Assembly: GCA_030847615.1 (NCBI GenBank)
Contig: JAUMIR010000001.1
Coordinates: 288,822,187-288,886,186, forward strand
Direction of reading: 5' to 3'
Origin: Gambelia wislizenii
Lineage: Eukaryota > Chordata > Lepidosauria > Squamata > Crotaphytidae
Length of the DNA stretch: 64,000 nt
Both the position numbers and the translations under genes were made by a program. The notes below the pieces were generated by a model that was not told the DNA's origin, searched no databases, and was given only the letters and a program-made list of their open reading frames with translations. How positions within the stretch are numbered: the first letter of the stretch is position 1; the number at the start of each line of letters is the position of its first letter. Below are positions 1-10,547 of the stretch, piece after piece.

Positions 1-625
1 GAGACTGAGAGAAAAAAAGAGAGAATAAATTTTACATAAAAGTAAGTAATGGCACTAAGGACATTATCACATGACTGTACATAACCACTGTAATTCCACA
101 ATTGAAGAAACCAGAAACATAGCAGCATGATTACATTCATTTTCATACTTTGACACAATTGCACAACACTACTGCTAACAGAATATTGCATGATCATCTA
201 CTAGCAGTTTAAGAATGCGATTGAAGCTTGTGCTATTGTAACACTTGTTTTTGCATTGTGTTGGAAGAGCACTGCATTGCCGCTTCGAGATGGTGCCTTT
301 AAAAAAAATCTTGTCCTTCCGTGATTTCACATCCTCTCTCTTTTTGCAGCAATTAATCTGTAGTCAGCCTGAGTTTATTTGTGCTTCATTCTTTAGTTTG
401 CATTTTTCTCTCTCAGCTTCATGTTTGAAGACCATATATTACAGAGCCTCTCACCTTGAAATATTATGAAATCTTAGTATTGACAAACAAATCTACTTCA
501 TACATTTTTAGCACTGAAGACTACACCTGCTTTATTTCTCTGCTAGACCCTGTTTGGAGGGGGCTATGGTGCTGGTTGTTGCTCACCTTCTGCTTGTGAA
601 TACTAATTACTTTGTTTTTGAGATA
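1..625. other. AT-rich stretch, nothing recognised
   Basis: No repeat family, open frame of substance or RNA gene is recognised here. The sequence is AT-rich with short homopolymers. The only open frame (245-469) has no recognisable protein character. Confidence 0.5.
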
Positions 626-1235
626 GGAGATTATTAGACACATCAAAAGTAGTGTTACAGCAATACCAGGAGATCACAAAAGGGTTCCCTTTTCAGATGA
701 TATCATTCCCCCCTTATTATGCATCCATTCTGCTGCCATCCCACCAGCACTGCTTTTTACTAATGTGAGAAGCCATCAATGGATCCCTCGTTCCATTTGT
801 GTTCTGGACTTGCCTGTGTGTGACGAGGTGCCCCATTATGCTGGCAAGATCCCAGCATCAATGGGAGGTCCCTGCCAGAATACTCCCGGGTAATCCCGGG
901 ACATCCAGGTAATCTAACCTCTTTTTTGTACCCTCCCCAGGTTACTTGCAAATTTCTTGGTGTGTGTATGTGCTTTTCAAAATGTTTTGGTGTATATTTT
1001 TATTTTTACTTTTGAATTTCCCATGCTCACATCTTCTCACAAGAATCTGCAGGATCTCGATCCAGGAAGTGAACAAAGCTCCGTTAGAGCTCCTTTCATG
1101 CCAGGGCTGCCCTGTCGATGGGAGAGGAGGTAAGTGTGGTGGGGAGGGTGATGGTGGCGGGACAGGGGTGGGACAGGTGCAGGAGTGGAGACTGTGGGAC
1201 AGGAATGCTTTTTTTGCTCCTGTCTGATAATCTCT
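626..1235 (+). mobile_element. ~610-bp TIR element, family A copy 1
   Basis: The left end reads GGAGATTATTAGACAC and the right end GTCTGATAATCTCT, an inverted pair. ATA stands directly outside both ends (623-625 and 1236-1238), which looks like a 3-bp target duplication. The interior aligns by eye along its length with 7439-8047 (shared blocks around the TTTTCAGATGAT motif, the 'aagccatcaat' motif and the 'agctccgttagagctcc' motif). No transposase is encoded, so this is a non-autonomous element. A 3-bp duplication would suit the PIF/Harbinger superfamily, but that assignment is inference from target size only. The open frames inside on both strands are not genes. Confidence 0.8.
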
Positions 1236-2661
1236 ATACACTACTGCCTCACGTTTCCCAACAATATAAATATGTCTAATGTTTGGGTGTCTAATTCAAT
1301 TCAGAGGCAGGGCCAGTGCTCCCCATGAGCAGCATGAGAGCATGCTCTACTCTTCTTCCCACCATGTATAGGCTATGAAGTTAGAGGTCATCCAAACTAC
1401 TCCCTTGCACAGTATATGGTATCATAACATAGCAATGCAAAGAAGAAAAATAAAATTTTTGATAAGGGTTGTAGTAACATAGGTTTTCAGATTCAAATTC
1501 ATCCCCTTCGAATATACAGTGACAACAATGCTGCTACCTTTGTTAAATTTGATCCAAGGTAGTATACAATTTACAGAGACTTGGGAATACTACTTTGGAG
1601 TGGGGGAGAGAAACCCTATGCATGTATACGCACATACGGAGAATCCATCTGTGCCAATGTTTCACTTTTCCTCCCTCTGGGATTCTACCTGCTAGGACTG
1701 TAGACAGCTGGTCAATGAAAGAGCTTCTATTTGCTATCTGGTCACTGGGGAAAGTCACTGGGTAGATCTCCAGGGTGCAGAAAATATGAGAAGACTAAAT
1801 ATGCTTTTATCCTCACACTGTCCCCACAGATGGAGACAGGCAACACAACTCTCTTACTTTGTCCTTGTTTTCTTCCAGGATTCTTCTCATTCACTGTCTC
1901 TGTTATGCAGCTGAACTGAAAGTGTGGAAGAATAGTTATTCCTGGAAAAATCAATCCCTATTCAAGTATTCCATGTTCAGTGAGAATAAACATGCAAAGA
2001 GAGGAAACAAATAGCTTCAAATCCCTCCTCATCATTCCTGTCTGAGTGTGGGAGACAACATTGAGAAGGGAGACAACATTGATTATTTTGTAGAATTTCA
2101 TTTACCATGATGTGAGGTAGTGATTTAAAACAACAACACAGAGTTCTTATTATGCAATAGATATTAGTGCATGGGAAGAAACTGTTTGAAGTGGAGAAAT
2201 ATACAACCATGCTAGCACAAACAACAAGATGCCTCCAAGGGCAAAGGGTACTTATGTTTACTGGTGTATTCTTTGCTTTGTTGGCTTCATTGTTGTCTCA
2301 CCTTTAGACTGACACTTTTAGGCCTGCTTTTTCTTCACTTCCTCCCCCCCCTACCTACCTCTTCTACTCCCTCCTCTTAGTACTGAAGGCAATGGGAGCA
2401 GACCCTTTTTTCCCTCCCACACTGTGGTTAACTTTACACCAGTGCAAATCTTCACTTATGAGGTATTTCATTCTGGCATGCAAAATGAATAACTTTAATC
2501 CCCCACCACCGCCGCCATTGGTCAAGATAAAAGAAATTTTGCACATGTTTGCTTAGACTTCTTTGTGCCAATGAACCTGCACCTACTCCAATCCTTTACT
2601 TACTCCTCAGGAATAGAACCAATAGACAATAAAGTTTTGTCTGAAACCACTGAACAACCAA
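1236..2661. other. No feature recognised
   Basis: Ordinary AT-rich non-coding sequence with no repeat family I can name. A short C-run and a CCACCGCCGCC run lie near 2343-2350 and 2502-2516. Confidence 0.45.
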
Positions 2662-2815
2662 GAGGCTTAGCACATGAGGGAAGGGAAGCAGCATTGCGGC
2701 CCAATAATAACGCCTCCCATTTAGCCTTATCGCATGATGTCCAGTGATAAGGTAGAATGGGAGGTGCTATTATCAGGCTGCACTGCTGTTTCCCTTCCCT
2801 TGTGCGATAAGCCTC
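2662..2815. mobile_element. Short foldback (palindromic) MITE
   Basis: The 154-bp segment is an imperfect palindrome. GAGGCTTAGCACATGAGGGA on the left pairs with the reverse complement of the right end, which terminates in GATAAGCCTC. Pairing continues through the GGGAAGGGAAGCAGC/GCTGTTTCCCTTCCC and GCCTCCCATT/AATGGGAGG blocks to a small loop near 2740. This is the form of a foldback or solo-hairpin MITE. No protein is encoded and the superfamily is unknown. Confidence 0.75.
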
Positions 2816-3093
2816 CAAATGCACTAGAAGATTTAAATATGTTGGCTTGTAGCTATCCCTTGTTCAATATTTTTGTTCTTACTTGTGTTTGAAACTTCTT
2901 TAATCCACCAGTTAGCTGAACATTTGGCCAAGGTTTTTCTCATCATCATGCATTAAGAATACCGTATATTCCGGCGTATAAGACGACTGGGCATATAAGA
3001 CCACCACCCCAATTTCCAGCCAAAAATCTAGGCCTAGGCATATATTCGCCAGATAAGACCACACACCCCCAATTTGGCTGGCTGGGGGAGCCT

Positions 3094-3170
3094 TGCCAGC
3101 TGATCCTCTTTGTTTCCCAACTCATGAGGATCTCCTCGTGAGTTGGGAAAGCGAACAGGATCAGCTGGCA
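3094..3170. repeat. Internal hairpin of the TIR element
   Basis: TGCCAGCTGATCCT on the left is matched by AGGATCAGCTGGCA on the right, and TTTCCCAACTCA by TGAGTTGGGAAA inside it. This makes a near-perfect stem of about 30 bp. It is one of several subterminal hairpins in the element. Confidence 0.8.
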
Positions 3171-3599
3171 GGGCAACATTCGCCCCTCTCTTCAACCTTC
3201 CAGTCAAACTGGACTCGAAGGTGGAGGAAAGGGGCGAAAATGCCCAGTTTGCCTCAGCAGCCCCCTTCCCTCCGTCTTGGCTCTTCTGAAGGGGACCAAG
3301 GCGGGGGAAGCGGGGGCGGCTGCGGCAAACCCCTAGATTCGCCCCCTCTCCCCACCTTCAAGGAAGGTGGGGAGAAGGGGCGAACATGCCCCGTTTGGCT
3401 CCATAGGGAGGATGCGGGGCCATGGAGCCAAACCCCGGGATTCGCCCCCTCTCCCCATCGTCAAGGGAGAGGTGGCGAATCTAGGGATTTAACTCCACAG
3501 CCCCGATCCCTCCTTCTGGGCTCCCTCCTCTCGCGATTCCCCACCCCACAGGAGGCTGCACAGTCTCCTGGTGGGTTGGGGAATGCGGGATGGCCAGCT

Positions 3600-4100
3600 G
3601 GCTGGGGGGTGGAGGGAGGGGGCTTCACAGCCACCCCCCTCTCCAAAGCGCGGCTTTGGGGAAGGGGGTGGCTGGGCGGAGGGTGGATGGGGGGAGGGGG
3701 GAGGGGGCTTCGCAGCCACCCCCCCTCTCCAAAGCGTGGCTTTGGGGAAGGGGGGTGGCTGGGGGGAGGGGGCTTCACAGCCACCCCCCCTCCAAAGCGA
3801 GGCTTTGGGGAAGGGGGTGGCTGGACGGAGGGTGGGTGGGTGGCTGGGGGAGGGAGCTTCGCAGCCACCCCCCCTCTCCAAAGCGAGGCTTTGGGGAAGG
3901 GGGTGGCTGGACGGAGGGTGGGTGGGTGGCTGGGGGGAGGAAGCTTCGCAGCCACCCCCCTCTCCAAAGCGAGGCTTTGGGGAAGGGGGGTGACTGGGGG
4001 GAGGGGGCTTCGAAGCCACCCCCCTCTCCAAAGCGAGCCTTTGGGGAAGGGGGGTGGCTGGGCGGAGGGTGGGCGGGTGGCAGGGAGTAGGGGGCTTCCC
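3600..4100. repeat. Minisatellite array 1 (GC-rich, variable unit)
   Basis: Tandem copies of a G/C-rich unit centred on CTCTCCAAAGCGAGGCTTTGG, itself a short inverted repeat, separated by GGGGTGGCTGG-type spacers. Unit length varies, in the range of about 50 to 85 bp. Overlapping open frames on both strands reflect this repeat rather than coding. Confidence 0.85.
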
Positions 4101-5430
4101 AGCCCCCCTCCCTTTCAGGAGGGGGGGTGGATGCGTGGGGGGGGGAAGGGAGGAGGGGGCTTCTCCGCCACTCCCCCTCCCTGAAAGCCGTGGTTCCGCA
4201 GCTTTCAGGGAGGGGGGTGGATGCATGGGGAGTGGGCGGGGGGAAGGGAGGAGGGGACTTCTCCGCCACCCCCCCTCCCTGAAAGCTGTGGTTCTGCAAC
4301 TTTCAGGGAGGGGGTGGATGCACGGGGAGTGGGCAGGGGGAAGGGAGGAGGGGCTTCTCCGCCACCCCCCCTCCCTGAAAGCCACGGTTCCGTGGCTTTC
4401 AGGGAGGGGGGTGGATGCACGGGGAGTCGGCGGGGGGAAGGGAGGAGGGGGCTTCTCCGCCGCCACCCCCTGAAAGCCGTGGTTCCGTGACTTTCAGGGA
4501 GGGGGGTGGATGCACGGGGAATGGGCGGGGGGAAGGGAGGAGGGGGCTTCTCTGCCACCCCCCTCCCTGAAAGCCGTGGTTCCGTGACTTTCAGGGAGGG
4601 GGGTGGATGCACGGGGAGTGGGCGGGGGGAAGGGAGGAGGGGCTTATCCGCCACCCCCCTCCCTGAAAGCCGTGGTTCCGTGACTTTCAGGGAGGGGGTG
4701 GATGCCCGGGGAGTGGGCGGGGGGAAGGGAGGAGGGGGCTTCTCCGCCAGCCCCCCTCCCTGAAAGTTGTGGTTCCGTGACTTTCAGGGAGGGGGTGGAT
4801 GCACGGGGAGTGGGCAGGGGGAAGGGAGGAGGGGCTTCTCCGCCACCCCCCCTCCCTGAAAGCCGTGGTTCCGTGGCTTTCAGGGAGGGGGGTGGATGCA
4901 CGGGGAGTGGGCAGGGGGAAGGGAGGAGGGGCTTCTCCGCCACCCCCCCTCCCTGAAAGCCGTGGTTCCGCGGCTTTCAGGGAGGGGGATGGATGCACGG
5001 GGAGTGGGCAGGGGGAAGGGAGGAGGGGGCTTATCCGCCACCCCCCCTCCCTGAAAGCCACGGTTCCGCAGCTTTCAGGGAGGGGGGTGGATGCACGGGG
5101 AGTGGGCGGGGGGAAGGGAGGAGGGGGCTTCTCCGCCACCACCCCTCCCTGAAAGCCGCGGTTCCACGACTTTCAGGGAGGGGGGTGGATGCACGGGGAG
5201 TGGGCGGGGGGAAGGGAGGGGGGTGGATGCACGGGGAGTGGGCAGGGGGAAGGGAGGTGGGGGGTGGATGCACGGGGAGTGGGCGGGGGGAAGGGAGGAG
5301 GGGGCTTCTCCGCCACCCCCCCTCCCTGAAAGCCACGGTTCCACGGCTTTCAGGGAGGGGGTGGATGCACGGGGAGTGGGCGGGGGGAAGGGAGGAGGGG
5401 GCTTCCTAGCCACCCCCCCAAAGCCACGGT
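4100..5430. repeat. Minisatellite array 2, ~97-bp hairpin-containing unit
   Basis: About a dozen tandem units spaced close to 97 bp, judged from the recurrence of GTGGATGCACGGGGAGTGGG. Every unit contains CCCTGAAAGCC...GGCTTTCAGGG or a close variant, so each monomer can form its own hairpin. Units near 5210-5280 are shortened, as expected from unequal exchange or slippage. The strands are strongly asymmetric (G-rich top strand outside the hairpins). Confidence 0.88.
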
Positions 5431-5660
5431 TCCGCGACTTTCGGGAGGCGGGGTGGAAGCGCAGGGGGTGGGCGGGTGGCAGGGAGGAGCACTTTGCTTC
5501 ACCCCCTGCCCGATCTCCTGCCTCTTCACTCCGTTTGCGAAGAGGCAGGAGATAGGCAGGCAGGTGAAGCAAAGTGTATCCGGCGTATAAGATGACTGTC
5601 GATTTTGGAGGGCACTTTTGAGTGCTCAAAAGTCGTCTTATACGCCGGAATATACGGTAT

Positions 5661-7344
5661 CTTTTTTTTAAAAATATATATATAGAATATGGTGTCAGTA
5701 CAGGATGGTACTGGAAAGGAAACGGGAAAAGGGCAATGTATTTTCCAGATGCTTAGTCTTTTGTTTCTCTCTGTGAGCATATCATCCATTGTATCTTCCA
5801 CTTAGTGAATGTCCTCTTTATCAAACAAGTTCTTGTGAGGGAATAGGTTGGATGGTTTGTGTAGGATAGCCATGGTTTTGATAAATGTGGGGAACGGAGT
5901 GTCTGCTTTGATTGTATTTAGTTTATTCTCTGTCTCTGATAGTTATCCCCTGAGGATGGGGGGAAATCAGAAGAACTAGTAAAGCAAAAGGGATATTGTT
6001 GCTCTTGCTGCTGCTATTGTTTTTGTTGTTAAGCAGATGCCATTAAAATTATGCTCTGAGGTTTGGTAAAGGAGATTGCAATATAATTTGCAATAATCCA
6101 GTCCTCCCCAACTTCTATTCCCAACCAGGATGAGGGTGTGCAGAACTGCAGTCCCACCCAACTGGAGAGATCCAACTTTGGTGTGTGTGTGTGTGCTATA
6201 ATAGATCAATGGGTAATTCTGGATCTTTTCCTGACTTTAGGACCCAGATTTGCTTACCTCCATTCATTTTTTTCTTAGGATGGCCACCAAACAATGAAGT
6301 ATGGAAAGAGAACACAGCACAGAAGAAAAGTGGAATAAGAGTCTCTTAGAATCATCAGAACCACCTCCCTTTGCAAAATCTTGCAGTTGACATGACTTAG
6401 GTAGTCAAACTCTATTACCTTTGCACATAATCAGATATTGCCCATGTACAGTTGGCTACCACCCTAAGAGGCTGCATCTGAACCTACTCATTGTTGCCCA
6501 GGGGCACACTAACCCAGTTATCTAGCTGAAGAACTCATAAAGCCCCTAGATGAGCATGCGTCAAAGCAATTTACTTGTTTGTCCATTTCTTTCAATAACA
6601 AAGAGAACCCAGACACAGTATGTATGGCCAGCACTGGGAAACCAGTTGGTAGAAGTGTCCTTACTTGAAGAAATGCTTGTAGCTACAGTACAACATGAGA
6701 GACTGGCTATGCCACAATATGCACAAATCACAAGAAGAACAGTGTTTCCAGGAGACGTATAATCCATATAGTCTATCACAGCATTTCCTAGAGCTATTAC
6801 TTTAATATTTTTTAGCATTACTGCAGACTCAAAGGATGGTGTCTAATGCATAACAATAACATCAATAGTAATAACAATAACAACCCCAAACATCAAGGAA
6901 TCCCAGAATGTTCTCAAATCAGGGATATATACAGACTGACCCTTCAGAATACAAGGAAAGTGTTCCATTTTATAGTCAACCCATCTCAGTTCTGGTAGCA
7001 CTCAACAATCTCATTTATCTGAGAATATACATCATCATTATTATTATTATTATTATTTCCCTTTAAAATACCCCTCAGATTTTTTTTTAAAAGTCTTTAA
7101 AAATCTCTAAATTTTACTTTTATTCACCTGAATCCTAACACATTAGCATTCATGTTAAACTATGAAAACATCTTTATTGTTTCTTATCCCAAGAAGTGAA
7201 ACAATATGAGTAGCATCTCTTTTTTTTAAAAGGAACTTCTAATATCTGGACATTTCTACTAAAATGTTTGTAATCCCACCCCATCCTTCACCCAGAAATT
7301 ATTTATCTAGTAGTAAGCCCTTCCCTATTGAGCTCATGTGATAT
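5661..7344. other. Non-coding, microsatellites only
   Basis: No gene or repeat family is recognised. A (TG)n run sits at about 6180-6194 and an (ATT)n run at about 7035-7058. The rest is AT-rich unique-looking sequence. Confidence 0.45.
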
Positions 7345-7438
7345 ACTAGTTTGAGTGTTGGACTAGTACTCTAGCAGACCAAGGTTCAAATCCCTGCTCA
7401 GCCATGAAAACCCAGTGGGTGACCTTAAGCAAATCATA
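7345..7438 (+). repeat. tRNA-headed SINE, 5' part (split by a TIR element)
   Basis: The sequence runs from a degenerate A-box region ('agtttgagtgttggac') through the B box GGTTCAAATCCC to the 'cccagtgggtgacctt' body shared with the SINEs at 26606, 28434 and 44812. It stops at 'caaatc', where TIR element 7439-8047 begins. The body resumes at about 8051 with 'tctctcagcctcagaa' and ends near 8071. The SINE therefore predates the insertion. Confidence 0.8.
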
Positions 7439-8047
7439 GGAGATTATCAGACACATTCAAAATGGCATTATAACAATGGCAGGATATCGCTAAAGGGCCC
7501 CCTTTTCAGATGATGTCATTCCCAACTTGTAATGCACCCATTCTGCTGCCATTCCACTGGTGCTGCTTTTTATTGACAGGCTAAGCCATCAATTCATCCC
7601 CCGTTCCGTTTCTGTTATGGATTTGACAGCAACTGAAAAGGTGCCCCATTTCACTGGCAAGATCCCAGCGTCAATGGGAGGTCCCTGTCAGAACACTTAC
7701 TGGTGAGACTGGGACATCAAGGTAAGTGACACACTTTTAAAGACTTCCCTGGTTTACTTGGAAGTTTTAAAGTGTGTTTTTGTGCTTGCTGTCACTTTTT
7801 CTCATGTATTTTGCTTTTTATTTTTGAATTTCCCACACTTGCATCTTCTTGTGAGAACTGGTGGGATTTCACTCCAGAAAGTGAATAGAGCTCCGTTAGA
7901 GCTCCATTCACTCCTGGGCTGCCCTGCCAATGCTAGGAAAGGTAGGTCTGAAAACTTTTGTTATTGTGCCATGACAGTGATGGAAGAGGGGCGGGAGAGG
8001 AGATTGTGGGACAGGAACACTTTTTTTGTTTCTGTCTGATAATCTCC
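7439..8047 (+). mobile_element. 609-bp TIR element, family A copy 2
   Basis: The ends GGAGATTATCAGACA and GTCTGATAATCTCC form a perfect inverted pair, and ATA flanks both sides (7436-7438, 8048-8050). Its length nearly equals that of copy 1 at 626-1235 and the interior is collinear with it. It inserted into a tRNA-headed SINE, whose two halves still join across it. Non-autonomous, with no transposase. PIF/Harbinger is a possibility from the 3-bp duplication only. Confidence 0.88.
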
Positions 8048-8066
8048 ATAGTCTCTCAGCCTCAGA

Positions 8067-8200
8067 AGAATCTATGGAATCCTGGGGCTTGTAGTTTGCT
8101 GAGGCTCAGCTCTCTAGCTGAGAACTCTAAATATTGCTCCCTAAACTGCCAATCCCAGGATTCTATAGGATGTTGCCATGGCTGATAAAGTGGAATCACA
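8067..8200. mobile_element. Fragment of the 'tggaatcctggg' palindromic MITE family
   Basis: Contains the family hallmark 'tatggaatcctgggg...tgtagtttg' followed by the complementary half 'aatcccaggattctatagga'. This is the same arrangement as at 30929-31150, 32462-32689, 36314-36502 and 62745-62950. The outer terminal repeats are not intact here. Confidence 0.6.
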
Positions 8201-8639
8201 GCTATATAGATAACTATAGATAAACAAACTATAACTGTATAGTGCAAAAAAGGCCCTGGTTAGACACTTATTGCTATACCACACAATCCATACACTTTCC
8301 TTCACTTTTTTTTTAAATGCATCATTTGCACAGCTAACACAGTGTAAAGTATTAATTAAATTGTCATGCAATTTAACTCTCATTACAGTATATCTATATA
8401 CATTATGGGCTCCCAGATTTTTGCCAGATTTTATTCACAGAAGTTGTCCATGAATAAAATATGGCGTGGCCGCCTCCAATCCTACATGGAAGTGACATGG
8501 ATGATTTCGCCAGAGGGACGGTGTCGTCCAAAATGGAGTCCCTGCCACGCGGCAGCGCCAAAGCTGTCCTGAAAGCTTCTAGCATGGTAGGACATGTCTG
8601 AAAATGTCCAGAATGTTACAAGATGTTATTCTATGGCAC

Positions 8640-8993
8640 CCTTTTGACAATAAACTCCAGGCTTGTCTGCACAGGCAATATACCCAATCTTGTTCCCACC
8701 TCAGAGCCCTGCAGTCCTGATGACACAGGGCATTCGCCCTGTTCTGCCTCCAGGCAGTCCTTAGCACTTCTGGTACAGATATGGGGCTGAGACAGGGGGA
8801 AGGTGGGGTAGAGCCCAATATAACATTTTTAAAATAATACCTGTTTTACCCCATTTCCACCGGGAGGAAATGGATCAGGCCCTGCATGTCCACAGGCCGG
8901 CCCTTGCTGTCACTGCCATCTCATTGGTTCTCCTGGAAGGCAGGAAGAGTCCTGTAGCAGCTGGCCAAGTCTGGTCACATGCAGGGGGCCCTG
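8640..8993 (+). mobile_element. Left arm of an outer repeat split by the 6-kb insertion
   Basis: The stretch with 'ctggaaggcaggaagagtcc' and 'ggtcacatgcaggggg' resembles parts of 54207-54540 and, in the opposite orientation, 15011-15183. These look like arms of one older non-autonomous element into which the 8994-15007 unit inserted. The outermost boundary is approximate and the family has no name I can give. Confidence 0.45.
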
Positions 8994-9012
8994 GGAAATT
9001 ATCAGACACATC

Positions 9013-9014
<2 letters not shown>

Positions 9015-9052
<38 letters not shown>
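9015..9052. repeat. (CA)n microsatellite
   Basis: About 19 CA dinucleotides within the left TIR region of the 6-kb unit. The matching position on the right side lacks this run, so it expanded after the terminal repeats formed. Confidence 0.95.
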
Positions 9053-9053
<1 letters not shown>

Positions 9054-9130
9054 GAGCAGCATGTAAGGATGACATTACTGTTCCATAAACAGGACTCAGT
9101 TTCAGATGTCTTTGTCATCCTTGTGTGCTG

Positions 9131-9226
9131 CTTCTGTGCTGCAGCCACAAATAAGGCATCACTTTCACTTGATGGGATGTCCCATCAATGAAAAGCAATG
9201 CCTTACTCACAGCTGCAGCACAGAAG
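9131..9226. repeat. Long hairpin with 15-bp perfect outer arms
   Basis: CTTCTGTGCTGCAGC (9131-9145) is exactly complementary to GCTGCAGCACAGAAG (9212-9226). Inner blocks GGCAT/ATGCC and TTGATGGGA/TCCCATCAA extend the fold almost to the centre. Confidence 0.9.
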
Positions 9227-9512
9227 GGGGTTCGCCGCTAGCCGGCAGGCTGTTTTGCGGCCCCGCTGGCACACCCCCAGAGGGAGCCCCCCTCACCTGC
9301 TCGCCCCCCCTCAACTGCTCACTCCCCCCCCCCATCGTCCATGTGAGGGGGTGGCAGGGTGGGCGACCGCATGGCCGGTCGCCATAGGGGACACCATCGG
9401 TCCACCGTCTCTCTCCCAGCGCCCCCTACGGCTGGGAGAGGCAGGAAGGAAGTAGCCAAACGGGACGGGCCTGCCCATCTCCAATTGGCCGTAGGACGGA
9501 TGAAGTGTGCGG

Positions 9513-9548
9513 CTGCGACGGAGCTGTTATAAGACAGCTCCGTCGCAG
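9513..9548. repeat. Perfect 15-bp hairpin with 6-bp loop
   Basis: CTGCGACGGAGCTGT pairs with ACAGCTCCGTCGCAG around the loop TATAAG. No coding role is seen. It lies in the GC-rich left arm of the 6-kb unit. Confidence 0.92.
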
Positions 9549-10254
9549 TCGTGCAGCATTCTGGCTCAGAAGAGCCGAAGAAGATGGAGCGCAGCCGGAG
9601 GAGCTGGGTAGGCACCCTCCCACCTTCAGCAGCGAGCGGGGGGTGCAAGATAGCCTCCGAGGCTGCGGTCCTCCATGGCTGGGGGGGCGAGGGCACCCTG
9701 CCCCCCTCCGTGGCGGGCTGGGGGGGCTGGCACATCACGGCCAGTGGGAGCAGGCCGCAGATGAGCAGCGGCGGCCATGGCCTTGGTTCTCCCAGCTTGG
9801 GGGGGCATGGGCAGGGGGGCAACGCAGGCACTCACCCCCCCTGCAGGGCACCACCCTCCCTCGACTCAGAGGGCACGGCGCGGCGGGATCCCTTGGGGGC
9901 TGCCCTCCCTCGCGCCTGTACACACCTGGCGCGCCATCCCTGGCACGCAGCCGTGCTGGGCGGCAACGGTGGCAGCCGGGCGGGAACGGGGGGCACGGGG
10001 GGATCAGCTGGCTTATGGGAGTGGGGAAGGGAGACATGTGCCTGGGGCTGGCACCTTCCTCCTCCAGGACTGTGGAGGCCCAGCGGCGGCAGCCGAACTG
10101 GTTGGTGATCCCCCCGTTTGGGTTGGAAGCGGGGCGGGGTGACTGGGGGTTGGGGGAACAGGCCCAGGGTGTGCCCCCATCCCTTCCTCCATCCATCAAG
10201 GCAGGCCCAAGGGGGGCTGGTGCTCAATGGAACCAAAGACAACAACAACAACAG

Positions 10255-10255
<1 letters not shown>

Positions 10256-10299
<44 letters not shown>
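10256..10299. repeat. (AT)n microsatellite
   Basis: About 21 AT dinucleotides between the GC-rich left arm and the start of the YR retroelement. Confidence 0.95.
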
Positions 10300-10302
<3 letters not shown>

Positions 10303-10547
10303 GAATCAATCTACAGCTGCAACAATGATTGCAACCCTGCACAGAGGGCTGGGGGTCAAGGATCGGGGCCAACAGGCTCAGGACCAGGGGTTTCATCCCT
10401 GCTTCCCTCATGTTGTTGCCTTGCACAGGTTTACAGGCTGTAGGTCGGCGGCCAGCGTGTAATAAATACAAGTTTTTTAAAAAAACCAGCACCACCAGAA
10501 GCACTTGCCATTCATATGGGGAAGGGGTCGGGTTGTTCTGAGCCATC

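Larger units (their letters stand above)
2962..5657. mobile_element. TIR element expanded by a GC-rich minisatellite
   Basis: The ends form an inverted pair of roughly 28 bp, CCGTATATTCCGGCGTATAA on the left and its complement on the right, with TA immediately outside each end. A further GGCGTATAAGATGACTG motif stands at about 5582, so the right end is itself partly duplicated. The interior holds several nested hairpins (3094-3170; around 3345-3480; around 3510-3590; 5488-5575) and a long tandem array (3600-5430). No transposase is visible. The TA target suggests a Tc/mariner-like origin, but this is not certain. The long GC-rich open frames here result from the tandem repeat and are not proteins. 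Confidence 0.75.

Noticed and set aside
4100..5430. CRISPR-like array
   Set aside because: The repeats are contiguous minisatellite units without unique spacers, in a vertebrate genome, and lie inside a TIR element.
3093..5555. Many long GC-rich open frames on both strands (up to 363 codons)
   Set aside because: They coincide with a tandem repeat whose units lack stops in several frames, overlap on both strands and have no domain. They follow the repeat boundaries.
9505..10443. 312-codon open frame in the GC-rich arm as a protein gene
   Set aside because: Composition-driven (Gly/Arg/Pro-rich), ends across an (AT)n run translated as Tyr-Ile repeats, with overlapping frames on both strands.
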